NCBI GenBank assembly: GCA_016932385.1
Contig: JAFGCY010000084.1
Span: 31,665-95,664, forward strand
Direction of reading: 5' to 3'
DNA length: 64,000 bases
Source of the DNA: a bacterium
GTDB lineage: Bacteria > 4484-113 > JAFGCY01
In this document: positions 25,178-32,899 of the stretch, in pieces
Layout of the letters: each line of letters starts with the position of its first letter
Position numbering within the stretch: position 1 is the stretch's first letter
Made by a program: the position numbers and the translations under genes
The notes under the pieces: model-generated
The model's input: the letters and a program-made list of their open reading frames with translations, nothing else
What the model was told of the DNA's origin: nothing
The model's database searches: none

Positions 25178-26497
25178 ATGTCGGCTTCAGCTACCACAAA
25201 ACAGGTTAACCCCGACCGGCGGCGCCCGACGGGCTATTGGCTCGGAACCATCATCGTTACCGTCTTTACGGCGGTTTGCATCCTGGCCTTCATCGGCCTG
25301 ATGTTCCGTCCCCAGTCGGACAACGGCATCCGCATCTGGCTGTTGAACCACGCGCCGGACCAGACGGTAATCATCAACCCATTCAACGGCGTCGTGGAAA
25401 AGAAATTCCAGGTCGCCGACGGCTTGCGCGGGCTGGCCTTCAGCCGGGATGGCACGAAGGCTTATTTCTACAATGTCGTCGATGTTTCAAACCGCCTGAC
25501 CGTCAAGGATACGCGAACCTACCTGACCGAGGAAGTGATCGAGGTCGACGGCGTGCCCCAGGGTATCGGCGTGTTTCCGGACAATCGCAAGCTGGCCGTG
25601 ATTCTGGGCTCCAAGACGGACTTCATGGCCGGCGGCTTTGACGTGATCGACCTGATGGAGCAGTCCGCCGCCAATCCCGAGCGCAAGAAACGGCTGTACC
25701 GCGAGCGCGAGTTGCGGCTGACCCACAAGATCGCTGTCAGCGACGACGGCGACAAGATCTATTGCGTCGACGCCAAGTCGGACCGGATCAGCGTTTTTTC
25801 GTTTAAGCAAAAGCAGCTGATCAAAGAGATCGACCTGTACGGCGCGCCGGAGGAGCTGTTCTACCCCCGCGTCGGGCAGTACTACTACGTCAGCGTGCTG
25901 ATGCACCGGGCGATTTATCAGATCGACAAGTCCACCGACAACGTCGAAGCGGTCTATGTCTATGCATTCCGTGAGCGCAACGAGAAAAAGGACACCGGCA
26001 AGCTGCGGCACATGGCGATCACCAGCGACGCCCGTTATCTGGTCGGCACAAACTACGAGGACAAGACCGTCGCCATCTGGGACCTGAAAGACCGCAGCAA
26101 GAACGATTACGACTGGCAGGATGTGCCGTACTTCCCCGATGTTTACGAAGGCTCATATCGCTTCGAACGGACGCACTACCTGCCGATCCAGCGCTTCGAA
26201 CTCAAGGGTGGTTACGATCCGAACATCAAGTACGTGCCCGGTGGCCAGCACCTGGCCATCGACCCCTTGGACCAGTACCTGGCGGTCGTCGACGATTACG
26301 GCGCCGTATACATCTATGACTGGCAAAAAGGCCTGCGAACCAACTGGAGCTACGAAGGGTCTGGAACCAGTGAACGAACCGGACTGCCGGTTCCGGAGCC
26401 GGTGAAAATCGTCGTGGACATTGCCGACAGAACCACCGAGATACGGGACATGCAGTTTTCCATTCCGGCCATTCGGAATCAAGACCAGGAGGAGTAA
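25178..26497 (+). CDS. Membrane-anchored beta-propeller protein
   Basis: The protein has 439 residues. A short basic cytoplasmic N-terminus and a transmembrane helix (about residues 20-43) are followed by a large extracytoplasmic domain of repeated strands. These recall YncE/WD40-type propeller blades: GLRGLAFSRDGTKAYFYN, TPVGIGVFPD-like, KIAVSDDGDKIYCVDAKS, HMAITSDARYLVGTN and LAIDPLDQYLAVVDDYG. No catalytic residues are evident, so it is probably a binding or scaffolding protein. It begins 20 bases after the thioesterase stop, and a TATAAT at 25159-25164 could be an internal promoter. Its TAA overlaps the next ATG. Confidence 0.75.
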   Translation: MSASATTKQVNPDRRRPTGYWLGTIIVTVFTAVCILAFIGLMFRPQSDNGIRIWLLNHAPDQTVIINPFNGVVEKKFQVADGLRGLAFSRDGTKAYFYNVVDVSNRLTVKDTRTYLTEEVIEVDGVPQGIGVFPDNRKLAVILGSKTDFMAGGFDVIDLMEQSAANPERKKRLYRERELRLTHKIAVSDDGDKIYCVDAKSDRISVFSFKQKQLIKEIDLYGAPEELFYPRVGQYYYVSVLMHRAIYQIDKSTDNVEAVYVYAFRERNEKKDTGKLRHMAITSDARYLVGTNYEDKTVAIWDLKDRSKNDYDWQDVPYFPDVYEGSYRFERTHYLPIQRFELKGGYDPNIKYVPGGQHLAIDPLDQYLAVVDDYGAVYIYDWQKGLRTNWSYEGSGTSERTGLPVPEPVKIVVDIADRTTEIRDMQFSIPAIRNQDQEE

Positions 26498-26919
26498 TGT
26501 TGATCGCGGCCGTGGAAGTGTCTGGCATGCAACCGGTGGCACTGCTGCTATTGACGCTCTATTTGGCCGCCGCCGCGATCCTGGCGCCGCGCGAGTTGAG
26601 CTTCCTGGCCAAGGTCGAGCAACCCGACAAACGCCTGTTCATCACCCAGGATGTCCTGCTGTCGGCCAGCATTCTCGGCGTGCTGATTCCCGCCGCGCTG
26701 ATCGGCGGTGACATGGGTACGCGCCAGGCCATTTACCTGTTCACCGTGATCGGGGTGGCGTTCACCTTGCTGTGGATTGTCGCCGTCTGGATGGCGGTGG
26801 CCCGGCAACGTTACGTGCTCAAGCTATTGCAGGACTCAACCCGCGACAGCCAGGTGCAGATCGCCAAAATTGCGGAGCAGCTCAAACAGGCCCAGACGAA
26901 GGAGACGGATGATGCTTAG
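26497..26919 (+). CDS. Small polytopic membrane protein, unknown
   Basis: A 140-residue protein with about three transmembrane helices (residues about 11-30, 49-68 and 78-100), followed by a cytoplasmic amphipathic/coiled-coil tail (LLQDSTRDSQVQIAKIAEQLKQ). The ATG overlaps the TAA of the propeller gene, and its end overlaps the next gene, so the three are translationally coupled. No family is recognised; it probably forms a complex with its neighbours. Confidence 0.7.
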   Translation: MLIAAVEVSGMQPVALLLLTLYLAAAAILAPRELSFLAKVEQPDKRLFITQDVLLSASILGVLIPAALIGGDMGTRQAIYLFTVIGVAFTLLWIVAVWMAVARQRYVLKLLQDSTRDSQVQIAKIAEQLKQAQTKETDDA

Positions 26920-27454
26920 CAACGGACCAGCCTTGATGGCCATATTCTGGCAGGCTGCCATGCCCCGCGCCCAGGCCGATGCGCTCAAGTTCACGGTCTA
27001 TGTCGGCCTGTTCGTCCTGGTCGTAGCGATCGTCATGTACTTCGTTTTCAAGAATCTGCGGCCGAAGACGGACAACAGCGCGACCGATAAACTGCGCGAG
27101 GAATTCGAAAAGAGCAAGGATACCCTGCTGATGGCCGCCCAGGCCCGCAAGGCGGCCCGTGAGGCCCAGGAGGGCGCTGAGCGCCAGCAGGACGCCGAAG
27201 CCGAAGAGCGCGAGATGCTGTTGAACAACGTCGATCCCGAACTGGTCTTCGGCAAGACTTGTCCTTTGAGCGGACTGGAAATGATGAACGATCAGGATCT
27301 GGTGATCGATCCTTACACCGGCCAGGGCTACCATTTCAGCTCCTTCCTCAACGACTGGCCCGCCAACCAGGAACGGCCGAAGTATATCTATCGTTATCCC
27401 CAGGGCACGATCGTGCGCTCTGACCAGATGGTCGGCAGCTTCAAAATCGGCTAG
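26912..27454 (+). CDS. Single-pass membrane protein with cytoplasmic coiled coil and small C-terminal domain
   Basis: About 180 residues. One transmembrane helix (about residues 28-48, TVYVGLFVLVVAIVMYFVF) is followed by a charged alanine/glutamate-rich coiled coil (about 60-108). A small C-terminal domain follows (about 115-180) with DPELVFGKTCPLSGLEM and DPYTGQGYHFSS. AAGGAGA before the tandem ATG codons favours ATG 26912 over 26909. It overlaps the upstream membrane gene by eight bases. The function is unknown; it is the last gene of the thioesterase-propeller operon. Confidence 0.7.
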   Translation: MLSNGPALMAIFWQAAMPRAQADALKFTVYVGLFVLVVAIVMYFVFKNLRPKTDNSATDKLREEFEKSKDTLLMAAQARKAAREAQEGAERQQDAEAEEREMLLNNVDPELVFGKTCPLSGLEMMNDQDLVIDPYTGQGYHFSSFLNDWPANQERPKYIYRYPQGTIVRSDQMVGSFKIG

Positions 27455-27469
27455 CTGGATCGGCGCTGG

Positions 27470-27838
27470 CTAGTCGGCGCACTCGTCCCGGCAGGTACAC
27501 GGCCCGGCACAAATCTCCAGCGGATCGGCGGTTACCGCCGGCAGGTGGCAGTCGTCGGGCAGGCAAAGCCAGCCGCAGGGATCGCAGGGCGTCACCGGTT
27601 GATGCGGGGGCGCATCCACGCAGATCGCGGCGCAACAAGGTTCGCACGGCACGATGCATTGGTGCTCAGGCCAGTCGCAAATCGGGCGGTATTTCGCGAT
27701 CACGCAGGCCGCGGTAATGATCCGGCAGCAGTCGATGGCGGCATCCAGTTCGATGTCGCGGTCGCAATCATCCGCCGCCCAGGCTAGGCCCAGCGGCAGG
27801 AACAGGAATAACAGCAGCGTGACAGCCCCGATGCGCAT
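27470..27838 (-). CDS. Secreted cysteine-rich protein (18 Cys)
   Basis: About 122 residues from the ATG at 27838. A signal peptide (residues 1-21) ends AWA before ADDCDRD. The mature chain of about 100 residues contains 18 cysteines, many in CC, CxxC or CxxCC spacings (CEPCCAAIC, CDPCGWLC, CAGPCTCRDEC), with many prolines and acidic residues. This suggests a disulfide-rich or metal-binding secreted protein. I recognise no family. TACAAT lies six bases before the chosen ATG; the frame is open nine codons further upstream. It is convergent with the propeller operon. Confidence 0.72.
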   Translation of the reverse strand: MRIGAVTLLLFLFLPLGLAWAADDCDRDIELDAAIDCCRIITAACVIAKYRPICDWPEHQCIVPCEPCCAAICVDAPPHQPVTPCDPCGWLCLPDDCHLPAVTADPLEICAGPCTCRDECAD

Positions 27839-27844
27839 AGGGAG

Positions 27845-27850
27845 ATTGTA
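27845..27850 (-). promoter_or_regulatory. -10 hexamer TACAAT, leaderless-type, for the Cys-rich protein gene
   Basis: TACAAT ends six bases before the ATG at 27838, the position expected for a leaderless transcript. A TTGACC lies 20 bases further upstream, slightly too far for a standard spacer. Confidence 0.5.
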
Positions 27851-27898
27851 GCGCAGGACGGGCACCTGACGGTCAAGTCGGCGGCCGGCCGGACGTGC

Positions 27899-28660
27899 TT
27901 AAGGAACGCGGAAGTTGTCCAGAACCTCGACGACCGTGGACAGGACCATGATCCGCGAGTAAAGCTTGGAATTGCCCGGCACCAAGAACCAGGGCGCGTG
28001 CGGCGCGTCGGTTTCCTTGAACATCGCCTCGGCGTATTTGAAATACTCATCGTACTTCTCGCGGTTGCGCCAGTCTTCCTTGGTGATTTTCCACTTCTTA
28101 AGCGGATCCTCGGTACGGGATTTAAAGCGCCTGAATTGCTCATCCTTGTCGATGTGCAGCCAGAATTTCATCAGACAGTAGTGGTCGTCCGCCAGGTGTT
28201 TCTCGAACTGGCGGATCTCCTCTTTGGATCGCTCGTACTCCTCCGGCGTATTGAATCCCTCGATGGGCTCGACCAGCATCCGCCCGTACCAGCTGCGGTC
28301 GAAGATCGCGATGCGTCCCTTGCTCGGCAGGCGCAGCCAGAACCGGCGCAGGTAGTGGTGCGACAGCTCCTGCGGCGACGGCGCGCCGATCGCATGCACC
28401 TCCAGGCCGCGGGGGTCGAGGAACTGCACCAGGCGCTTGATCGCCCCGCCCTTGCCGGCCGCGTCCATGCCCTCGAAGATGATCACCACGCGCATGCCGG
28501 TGTCCACGATCAAACGCTGCAGGCGTACAAGGTCGATCTGCAATTGATACAACTGGGCATCGTATTCCTTGTGTTTTATCTTCCTGGCCAGGTCGAGATC
28601 GGCCAGTGAAAGAAGCCTGCCGGGCTTACCATTCGTGTTGTTCTTTGACTTCTTGGACAT
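27899..28660 (-). CDS. Polyphosphate kinase 2 family protein (canonical lid motif)
   Basis: The protein has 253 residues. Walker A is FEGMDAAGKGGAIKR (about residues 62-76), and the catalytic/lid segment IFDRSWYGRMLVEP (about 119-132) is intact. Downstream, KFWLHIDKDEQFRRFKSR and PWFLVPGNSKLYSR complete the PPK2 core. PPK2 enzymes use polyphosphate to phosphorylate nucleoside mono- or diphosphates, or run in reverse. A second paralogue lies 88 bases upstream on the same strand. TAAAAT six bases before the ATG suggests its own leaderless promoter. Confidence 0.93.
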   Translation of the reverse strand: MSKKSKNNTNGKPGRLLSLADLDLARKIKHKEYDAQLYQLQIDLVRLQRLIVDTGMRVVIIFEGMDAAGKGGAIKRLVQFLDPRGLEVHAIGAPSPQELSHHYLRRFWLRLPSKGRIAIFDRSWYGRMLVEPIEGFNTPEEYERSKEEIRQFEKHLADDHYCLMKFWLHIDKDEQFRRFKSRTEDPLKKWKITKEDWRNREKYDEYFKYAEAMFKETDAPHAPWFLVPGNSKLYSRIMVLSTVVEVLDNFRVP

Positions 28661-28666
28661 AGTGTC

Positions 28667-28672
28667 ATTTTA
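28667..28672 (-). promoter_or_regulatory. -10 hexamer TAAAAT, leaderless-type, for the first PPK2 gene
   Basis: TAAAAT ends six bases before the ATG at 28660, in the 88-base gap between the two PPK2 genes. Confidence 0.4.
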
Positions 28673-28748
28673 ATGCGCCCAGTGGTAAGCGGTAACGATT
28701 TGATGAACAGTTGAGGAGAATCTAAACCAGGTTTAATCTAGCCGGTTA

Positions 28749-29591
28749 TCAGTCGTCATCGGGTTCGTCACCGTGTTCTTCCAGCCAGCTCAACTGTTCC
28801 AGCCGGCGCGTGAACGGCGTGCCCTGGACCGGGTAGCCGCTGATCGCATCGACAACGATCTGCAGCACATTCAACCGCGCAAATAGCTTGTCGTTTCCCG
28901 GCAAAACAAACCAGGGGGCATGCGGCGCGTGGGTGGCATCGATCATCTTTTGCGCATGGTCGATATAAACATCGTACATGGCGCGGTTGCGCCAGTCTTC
29001 GGGGGTCAATTTCCACGATTTGTACGGATTGGCCAGCCGCCGCTTGAAGCGCTTGAATTGTTCCTTTTGGTCAACGTGGATCCAGAATTTCAATAGCAGG
29101 TAGTCCTCCTCGGCCAGGACCTGCTCGAAGCCGCGAATCTGAGCCGCGGCACGCTCGTATTCCTGCGCGGTGCACAGCCCCTCGATCGGCTCCATCAGCA
29201 TCCGGCTGTACCAGGAATAATCGTCGAAAATGGTGATCCGACCCCGCTTGGGCAGACGCATCCAGTACCGGCGAAGGTAGTGGTGCGTCGTATCGACTTG
29301 GCTGGGCGGCCCCAGGCTGTGCACGCGGTAGCCACGCGGATCGAGAAACCGGGTCAGCCGTTTGATCGCGCCACCCTTTCCGGCCGCGTCCATGCCCTCG
29401 AAAACCAACAGCACGCGCAGGCCGTAATCGCCGACTTTCTGCTGCATGCGCACAATCTCCAGTAACAGACCGCGCATGCGCTCGTTGTATTCCAGGCGGC
29501 TGATCGCGGTCGTCAGGTCGACTTTGGCCAACTCCATCTCGGAGCGGTAGCTGACCAAGGCATTGATATCTATAGCGTTGGTTTCACCCAT
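28749..29591 (-). CDS. Polyphosphate kinase 2 family protein with altered lid motif
   Basis: The protein has 280 residues and is clearly paralogous to the neighbouring PPK2. Walker A FEGMDAAGKGGAIKR is identical, and the C-terminal PWFVLPGNDKLFAR is conserved. The usual FDRSWY lid/Walker-B segment reads FDDYSWYSR (residues 122-130), a one-residue insertion with loss of the first arginine. It also has a C-terminal acidic extension (about 260-280). The substrate or direction may differ from its neighbour. TAATAT six bases before the ATG suggests a leaderless transcript. Confidence 0.92.
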   Translation of the reverse strand: MGETNAIDINALVSYRSEMELAKVDLTTAISRLEYNERMRGLLLEIVRMQQKVGDYGLRVLLVFEGMDAAGKGGAIKRLTRFLDPRGYRVHSLGPPSQVDTTHHYLRRYWMRLPKRGRITIFDDYSWYSRMLMEPIEGLCTAQEYERAAAQIRGFEQVLAEEDYLLLKFWIHVDQKEQFKRFKRRLANPYKSWKLTPEDWRNRAMYDVYIDHAQKMIDATHAPHAPWFVLPGNDKLFARLNVLQIVVDAISGYPVQGTPFTRRLEQLSWLEEHGDEPDDD

Positions 29592-29597
29592 CGACCC

Positions 29598-29603
29598 ATA
29601 TTA
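29598..29603 (-). promoter_or_regulatory. -10-like hexamer TAATAT, leaderless-type, for the second PPK2 gene
   Basis: TAATAT ends six bases before the ATG at 29591. Confidence 0.35.
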
Positions 29604-29667
29604 GTACGAATCTAGGTGCTGCTGAGTGAATTTCCAGTGAAGAAGGGCATTCGTTAAAACCAACCAA

Positions 29668-31185
29668 TTAGTTTTGTGGATTGTATTTCGACGCGGCCGT
29701 GCTGGGCGCCGGAGCCTGCGCATCCGATGTTTGCGCGCCAGCCAGCATTCCACTCTCATCCAGAGCCAGGACTAGGACGTTACTGACGGGCCGCTGCTCG
29801 CTTTCCGCCATATTCAGCACCTCGCCGGCCACGACGATCGTGCTCGATCCACCGCCGTCCAAATTCATGGCGGTATACGCTCCTTCCGTCAGCAGCAAGT
29901 CGCTGAGCGCTTCCAAGGTCACGCCACCGAATCCGGCACTTTCCAGCTCCTTGACTACCGCCAGGATCAGCTGGCCGCTTCTGGTCAAAGCGACTGCCGT
30001 GCGGCTGCGCTCGCTTTTGGCGATATCGGCCCGTACTTTGTCCTCGGCGGAACTGATGTTCACGGCACCGTTTTCGATCAACATCGGGGCGCCGCCGACG
30101 GCGCTTCTGGCCTGGACAACCTGGCCGTTCATATCGGTAATCCGCGTCTCCAGTTGTACGCTGGTTCCAGCCGGAATCTGCTGCAATGGATTGGCCTCGG
30201 GGATGATGTCCGTACCGATCAGCATCACCTCCGGCGCCAGCCACAATCCGCTCGTGCTGTAGCTGTAAAAACGCAGTTGGTTGTTTTCCAGCAGGTAATA
30301 GAACATCCCGTTCTGGGGCAGGTTTTCGATGGGATACTTGTAGTCGTAAACGATCACTTTACCTGGCTCATACGGATAGTTTTTAGCGCTGACGGGAATG
30401 CGGCTGCCGTTGACGATCAGCGCTGTTTCCACGTTAAAGCGGCCGATCAACACCTGGCCGTCGGTGGTCACAACCATCAACGGCCGCGTTGGATAGACGC
30501 CAGTAGCGCGGATGATTCCGTCCTCGACAAGCGTGGAAAGATGCTCGCCGGCGCTGCCGAAAAAGCCGCCGTTAATAACCACGTCCGCGCCCTCGCGACG
30601 GGCGAAACTGGAGGCTTCACGGCGGCGGGTTTTACCATCGTAGCGGTCCGCCGCGGCCGTGTACAGGCGTACCTGGGAGCCCGGGTCGATCTTCACCATA
30701 TAAAGATGAAAATTGCTGTCCCGGTAGGCACTGGTTTTCTCGATCAGGCTAACCCCGGTAGCCAGTTGGATGGTCTGTTCCGAGCGCACGGAGGTGTAAA
30801 AGCGCAGGTAGTAGTTTTGTTGGTCGAAGCGGATCAACGGCTGGACCGGCAGGTTCAGGTAAAACCCCAGTTGCAGGTTGTCGCTGGACTGATACGTGCT
30901 GATCCGAGTCAGCAGGCTGTGATCGATCTCGGCCAACGCTGTTTTGACATCCTCCGGAACAACCAGCTTGCAACCCGTGAAGGTCAGCAGGTAACGGTCC
31001 GGATCAAAGCGGAATGCTTCAGTGTAGGCTGGCTTCGAATCGAATCCCAACCGGATATCCAGGAAATACTGCGAGTGGCTGACCACGATTTCACGTAACT
31101 CGGCCGCGCACGCGGGCCTTGCCATGGATACGATGCCTGCCGCCAATACAGCGCAGGTCAGAAGGAATGCCAGGCGTTTCACCAT
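29668..31185 (-). CDS. Secreted phosphodiester glycosidase (NAGPA-like) family protein
   Basis: About 505 residues. A signal peptide ends near ARPACAA. Residues about 25-145 form a beta-rich N-terminal domain resembling AMIN-type cell-wall targeting domains. Residues about 150-480 form the phosphodiester glycosidase (NAGPA) domain, with ADVVINGGFFG near its start and TAMNLDGGGSSTIVV near its end. Members remove GlcNAc-1-phosphate-type caps or act on cell-envelope glycans; the substrate here is unknown. The ATG at 31185 is preferred over 31194 because TACAAT lies seven bases upstream of it. Confidence 0.88.
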   Translation of the reverse strand: MVKRLAFLLTCAVLAAGIVSMARPACAAELREIVVSHSQYFLDIRLGFDSKPAYTEAFRFDPDRYLLTFTGCKLVVPEDVKTALAEIDHSLLTRISTYQSSDNLQLGFYLNLPVQPLIRFDQQNYYLRFYTSVRSEQTIQLATGVSLIEKTSAYRDSNFHLYMVKIDPGSQVRLYTAAADRYDGKTRRREASSFARREGADVVINGGFFGSAGEHLSTLVEDGIIRATGVYPTRPLMVVTTDGQVLIGRFNVETALIVNGSRIPVSAKNYPYEPGKVIVYDYKYPIENLPQNGMFYYLLENNQLRFYSYSTSGLWLAPEVMLIGTDIIPEANPLQQIPAGTSVQLETRITDMNGQVVQARSAVGGAPMLIENGAVNISSAEDKVRADIAKSERSRTAVALTRSGQLILAVVKELESAGFGGVTLEALSDLLLTEGAYTAMNLDGGGSSTIVVAGEVLNMAESEQRPVSNVLVLALDESGMLAGAQTSDAQAPAPSTAASKYNPQN

Positions 31186-31192
31186 GCTAAGC

Positions 31193-31198
31193 ATTGTA
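31193..31198 (-). promoter_or_regulatory. -10 hexamer TACAAT, leaderless-type, for the NAGPA-like gene
   Basis: TACAAT ends seven bases before the ATG at 31185 and overlaps an alternative ATG at 31194. If used, the transcript begins at or next to the chosen start. Confidence 0.45.
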
Positions 31199-31359
31199 TA
31201 GCAGACGCAGTAAATTCAACCCGGTTCACAGCAAGATTGCCATTATCAGTTAGCCACCAACTCGACTACCCCTCAGGCTTATCGCAAGGACCATGTGCGA
31301 AAGGCTAAGATAACTATCCTGAGCTACTTGCAGCGCAATGATTTTAGAACCGCTGTATA

Positions 31360-31408
31360 CATGATATGTCATGGATGTCAATCAATAGTTTGATTTATCA
31401 GGTATAAT
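31360..31408 (+). promoter_or_regulatory. Promoter region with two inverted repeats before the cytochrome lipoprotein gene
   Basis: TATAAT at 31403-31408 lies 40 bases before the ATG at 31449. Upstream are two short inverted repeats, CATGA-TATG-TCATG (31360-31373) and ATCAA-TAGT-TTGAT (31381-31394). The second lies where a regulator would overlap the -35 region. No good -35 hexamer is seen, which fits an activator-dependent promoter. The rest of the 254-base intergenic region is AT-rich without a gene. Confidence 0.45.
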
Positions 31409-31448
31409 GAGCCGTATCTAATAAGCTCTCAACAAGGAACTAGGTGAT

Positions 31449-32849
31449 ATGACGCGTACATCCTATATCATAGTCGTTATGTTACTGGGTCTCAGCATCG
31501 TAAGCCTGATCGCCTGCCAGGGCGCGCCGGGTAACCGCGTTGCCATTGATCCGGCAACCGATACCTCATTATCAACAAAGCACGTCGACCTGGCGAGCGC
31601 TTTGAATTCGGTGGATGCTGCCGGCGCTCTCGACGACCTTGATGCGGACCTGTACGCCCGCCTGAGCACTGAGCTGAAACAAGTGCTGATCGACCTCTAC
31701 GGCGACGATCCGGTCGCCCGCCGCAACCGGCTGGCCGCCGCGGTACCCCCCAGCGACACCAGCCGGGCCTGGGCGCCGCAATGCACCAGCACGCTCAGCG
31801 GGGAGACGACGCTGTACTTCCGCGGACGCCATGTCGGTGACTACAACATGGACGGTTTGGTCAGCGTCAGCGATATCACTCCGCTGGGATTCCATTTCAA
31901 CAAAAACGTCACGGTGGACGCCGATGGATTTCCGGCGGCAAATGACGATAACGAATGGGCCGCGGTCACGGACGGCAACGAGGACCTGCTCGTCGGGATC
32001 AGCGATATCACACCGATCGGCCAGAATTGGGACTCGCGCCTGCTGGGTTACCGCATTTACCTCGGCATCGCAGGCACCGACGAATCATTCTCTTGGGATA
32101 CCGAATACCAGCCGAATCCGGACGACGCCGGGCTTCCCTACAGCCTGGCATTCAGCGACAGCCGCGAGCCGAGCCAGGTTCAGCTGTACTCGTATACGTT
32201 TACCCGGCCGGCGCTGAATCCCGGCGAGACTCTCTGGGCCCGGATTGTGCCCTTTGACGGAACCATCGAGGAAACCCCAACTGAACTTCCGGTTGTGGAG
32301 GGAGCCCACGCCCCGCAAAAGTGTCAGATCTGCCATGTTGTCACTGATTATTCGTTCCGGGAAGTGGCCAACAGCTGCCAGCTGTGCCATGCCACTCCGC
32401 CGGAGGGTGGCGGAGCCTGGACCGAAGCGCCGGGCATGCATAGCATGTGCCTGTCCTGCCATACCCAGCACGTTTTCACGATCGATCCGCCGGAGACGCC
32501 TTGCGGCCAGTGCCACAGCACCATCGCCAGCGCGGTGGCGGCGGCCAATATGCCGCAGTGCCTGGGGTGTCACGAAAACTCGCACCTGCCCAACAATTCG
32601 CCGGGCAACGCTGCCTGCACGACCTGCCACACTGAACCGCCGGGCATCCCGGGGGGCAACTGGGCCGATGCACCAGGCTCGCATTCCAACTGCGCGCTCT
32701 GCCACTCGGCGCACCAGTTCGCCGTCAGCGAGCCAAATGCGATTTGCGAGAATTGCCACGCGGATAAATACGGCAGCGGCCACGGCGACGGCAGCGACGA
32801 GTGCTTGAGTTGCCATGTGAGCCCGCATCTCCCTGACGATGAACCGTAA
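31449..32849 (+). CDS. Nine-haem c-type cytochrome lipoprotein with dockerin-like repeats
   Basis: The protein has 466 residues. A signal peptide ends in the lipobox SLIAC (Cys23). Two dockerin-like calcium loops follow, GDYNMDGLVSVSDITPLGF (about 130-148) and a second ending GISDITPIGQNW (about 183-194). A beta-rich stretch (about 198-280) comes next. The C-terminal part from residue 292 holds nine CXXCH haem-binding motifs: CQICH, CQLCH, CLSCH, CGQCH, CLGCH, CTTCH, CALCH, CENCH and CLSCH. Many extra histidines could be sixth haem ligands. It is probably a surface or outer-membrane-anchored electron carrier. Haem attachment would need a c-type maturation system, not present in this window. 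Confidence 0.9.
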   Translation: MTRTSYIIVVMLLGLSIVSLIACQGAPGNRVAIDPATDTSLSTKHVDLASALNSVDAAGALDDLDADLYARLSTELKQVLIDLYGDDPVARRNRLAAAVPPSDTSRAWAPQCTSTLSGETTLYFRGRHVGDYNMDGLVSVSDITPLGFHFNKNVTVDADGFPAANDDNEWAAVTDGNEDLLVGISDITPIGQNWDSRLLGYRIYLGIAGTDESFSWDTEYQPNPDDAGLPYSLAFSDSREPSQVQLYSYTFTRPALNPGETLWARIVPFDGTIEETPTELPVVEGAHAPQKCQICHVVTDYSFREVANSCQLCHATPPEGGGAWTEAPGMHSMCLSCHTQHVFTIDPPETPCGQCHSTIASAVAAANMPQCLGCHENSHLPNNSPGNAACTTCHTEPPGIPGGNWADAPGSHSNCALCHSAHQFAVSEPNAICENCHADKYGSGHGDGSDECLSCHVSPHLPDDEP

Positions 32850-32899
32850 GCCGGGCGCGTCTTCGAGAGAAGCCAACCAGTTGGTGCAGCCAGCGACGG

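Noticed and set aside
31381..31394. FNR/CRP box reading of ATCAA-TAGT-TTGAT
   Set aside because: The FNR consensus is TTGAT-N4-ATCAA; here the half-sites are in the opposite order, so it is not an FNR site even though the gene encodes a cytochrome.
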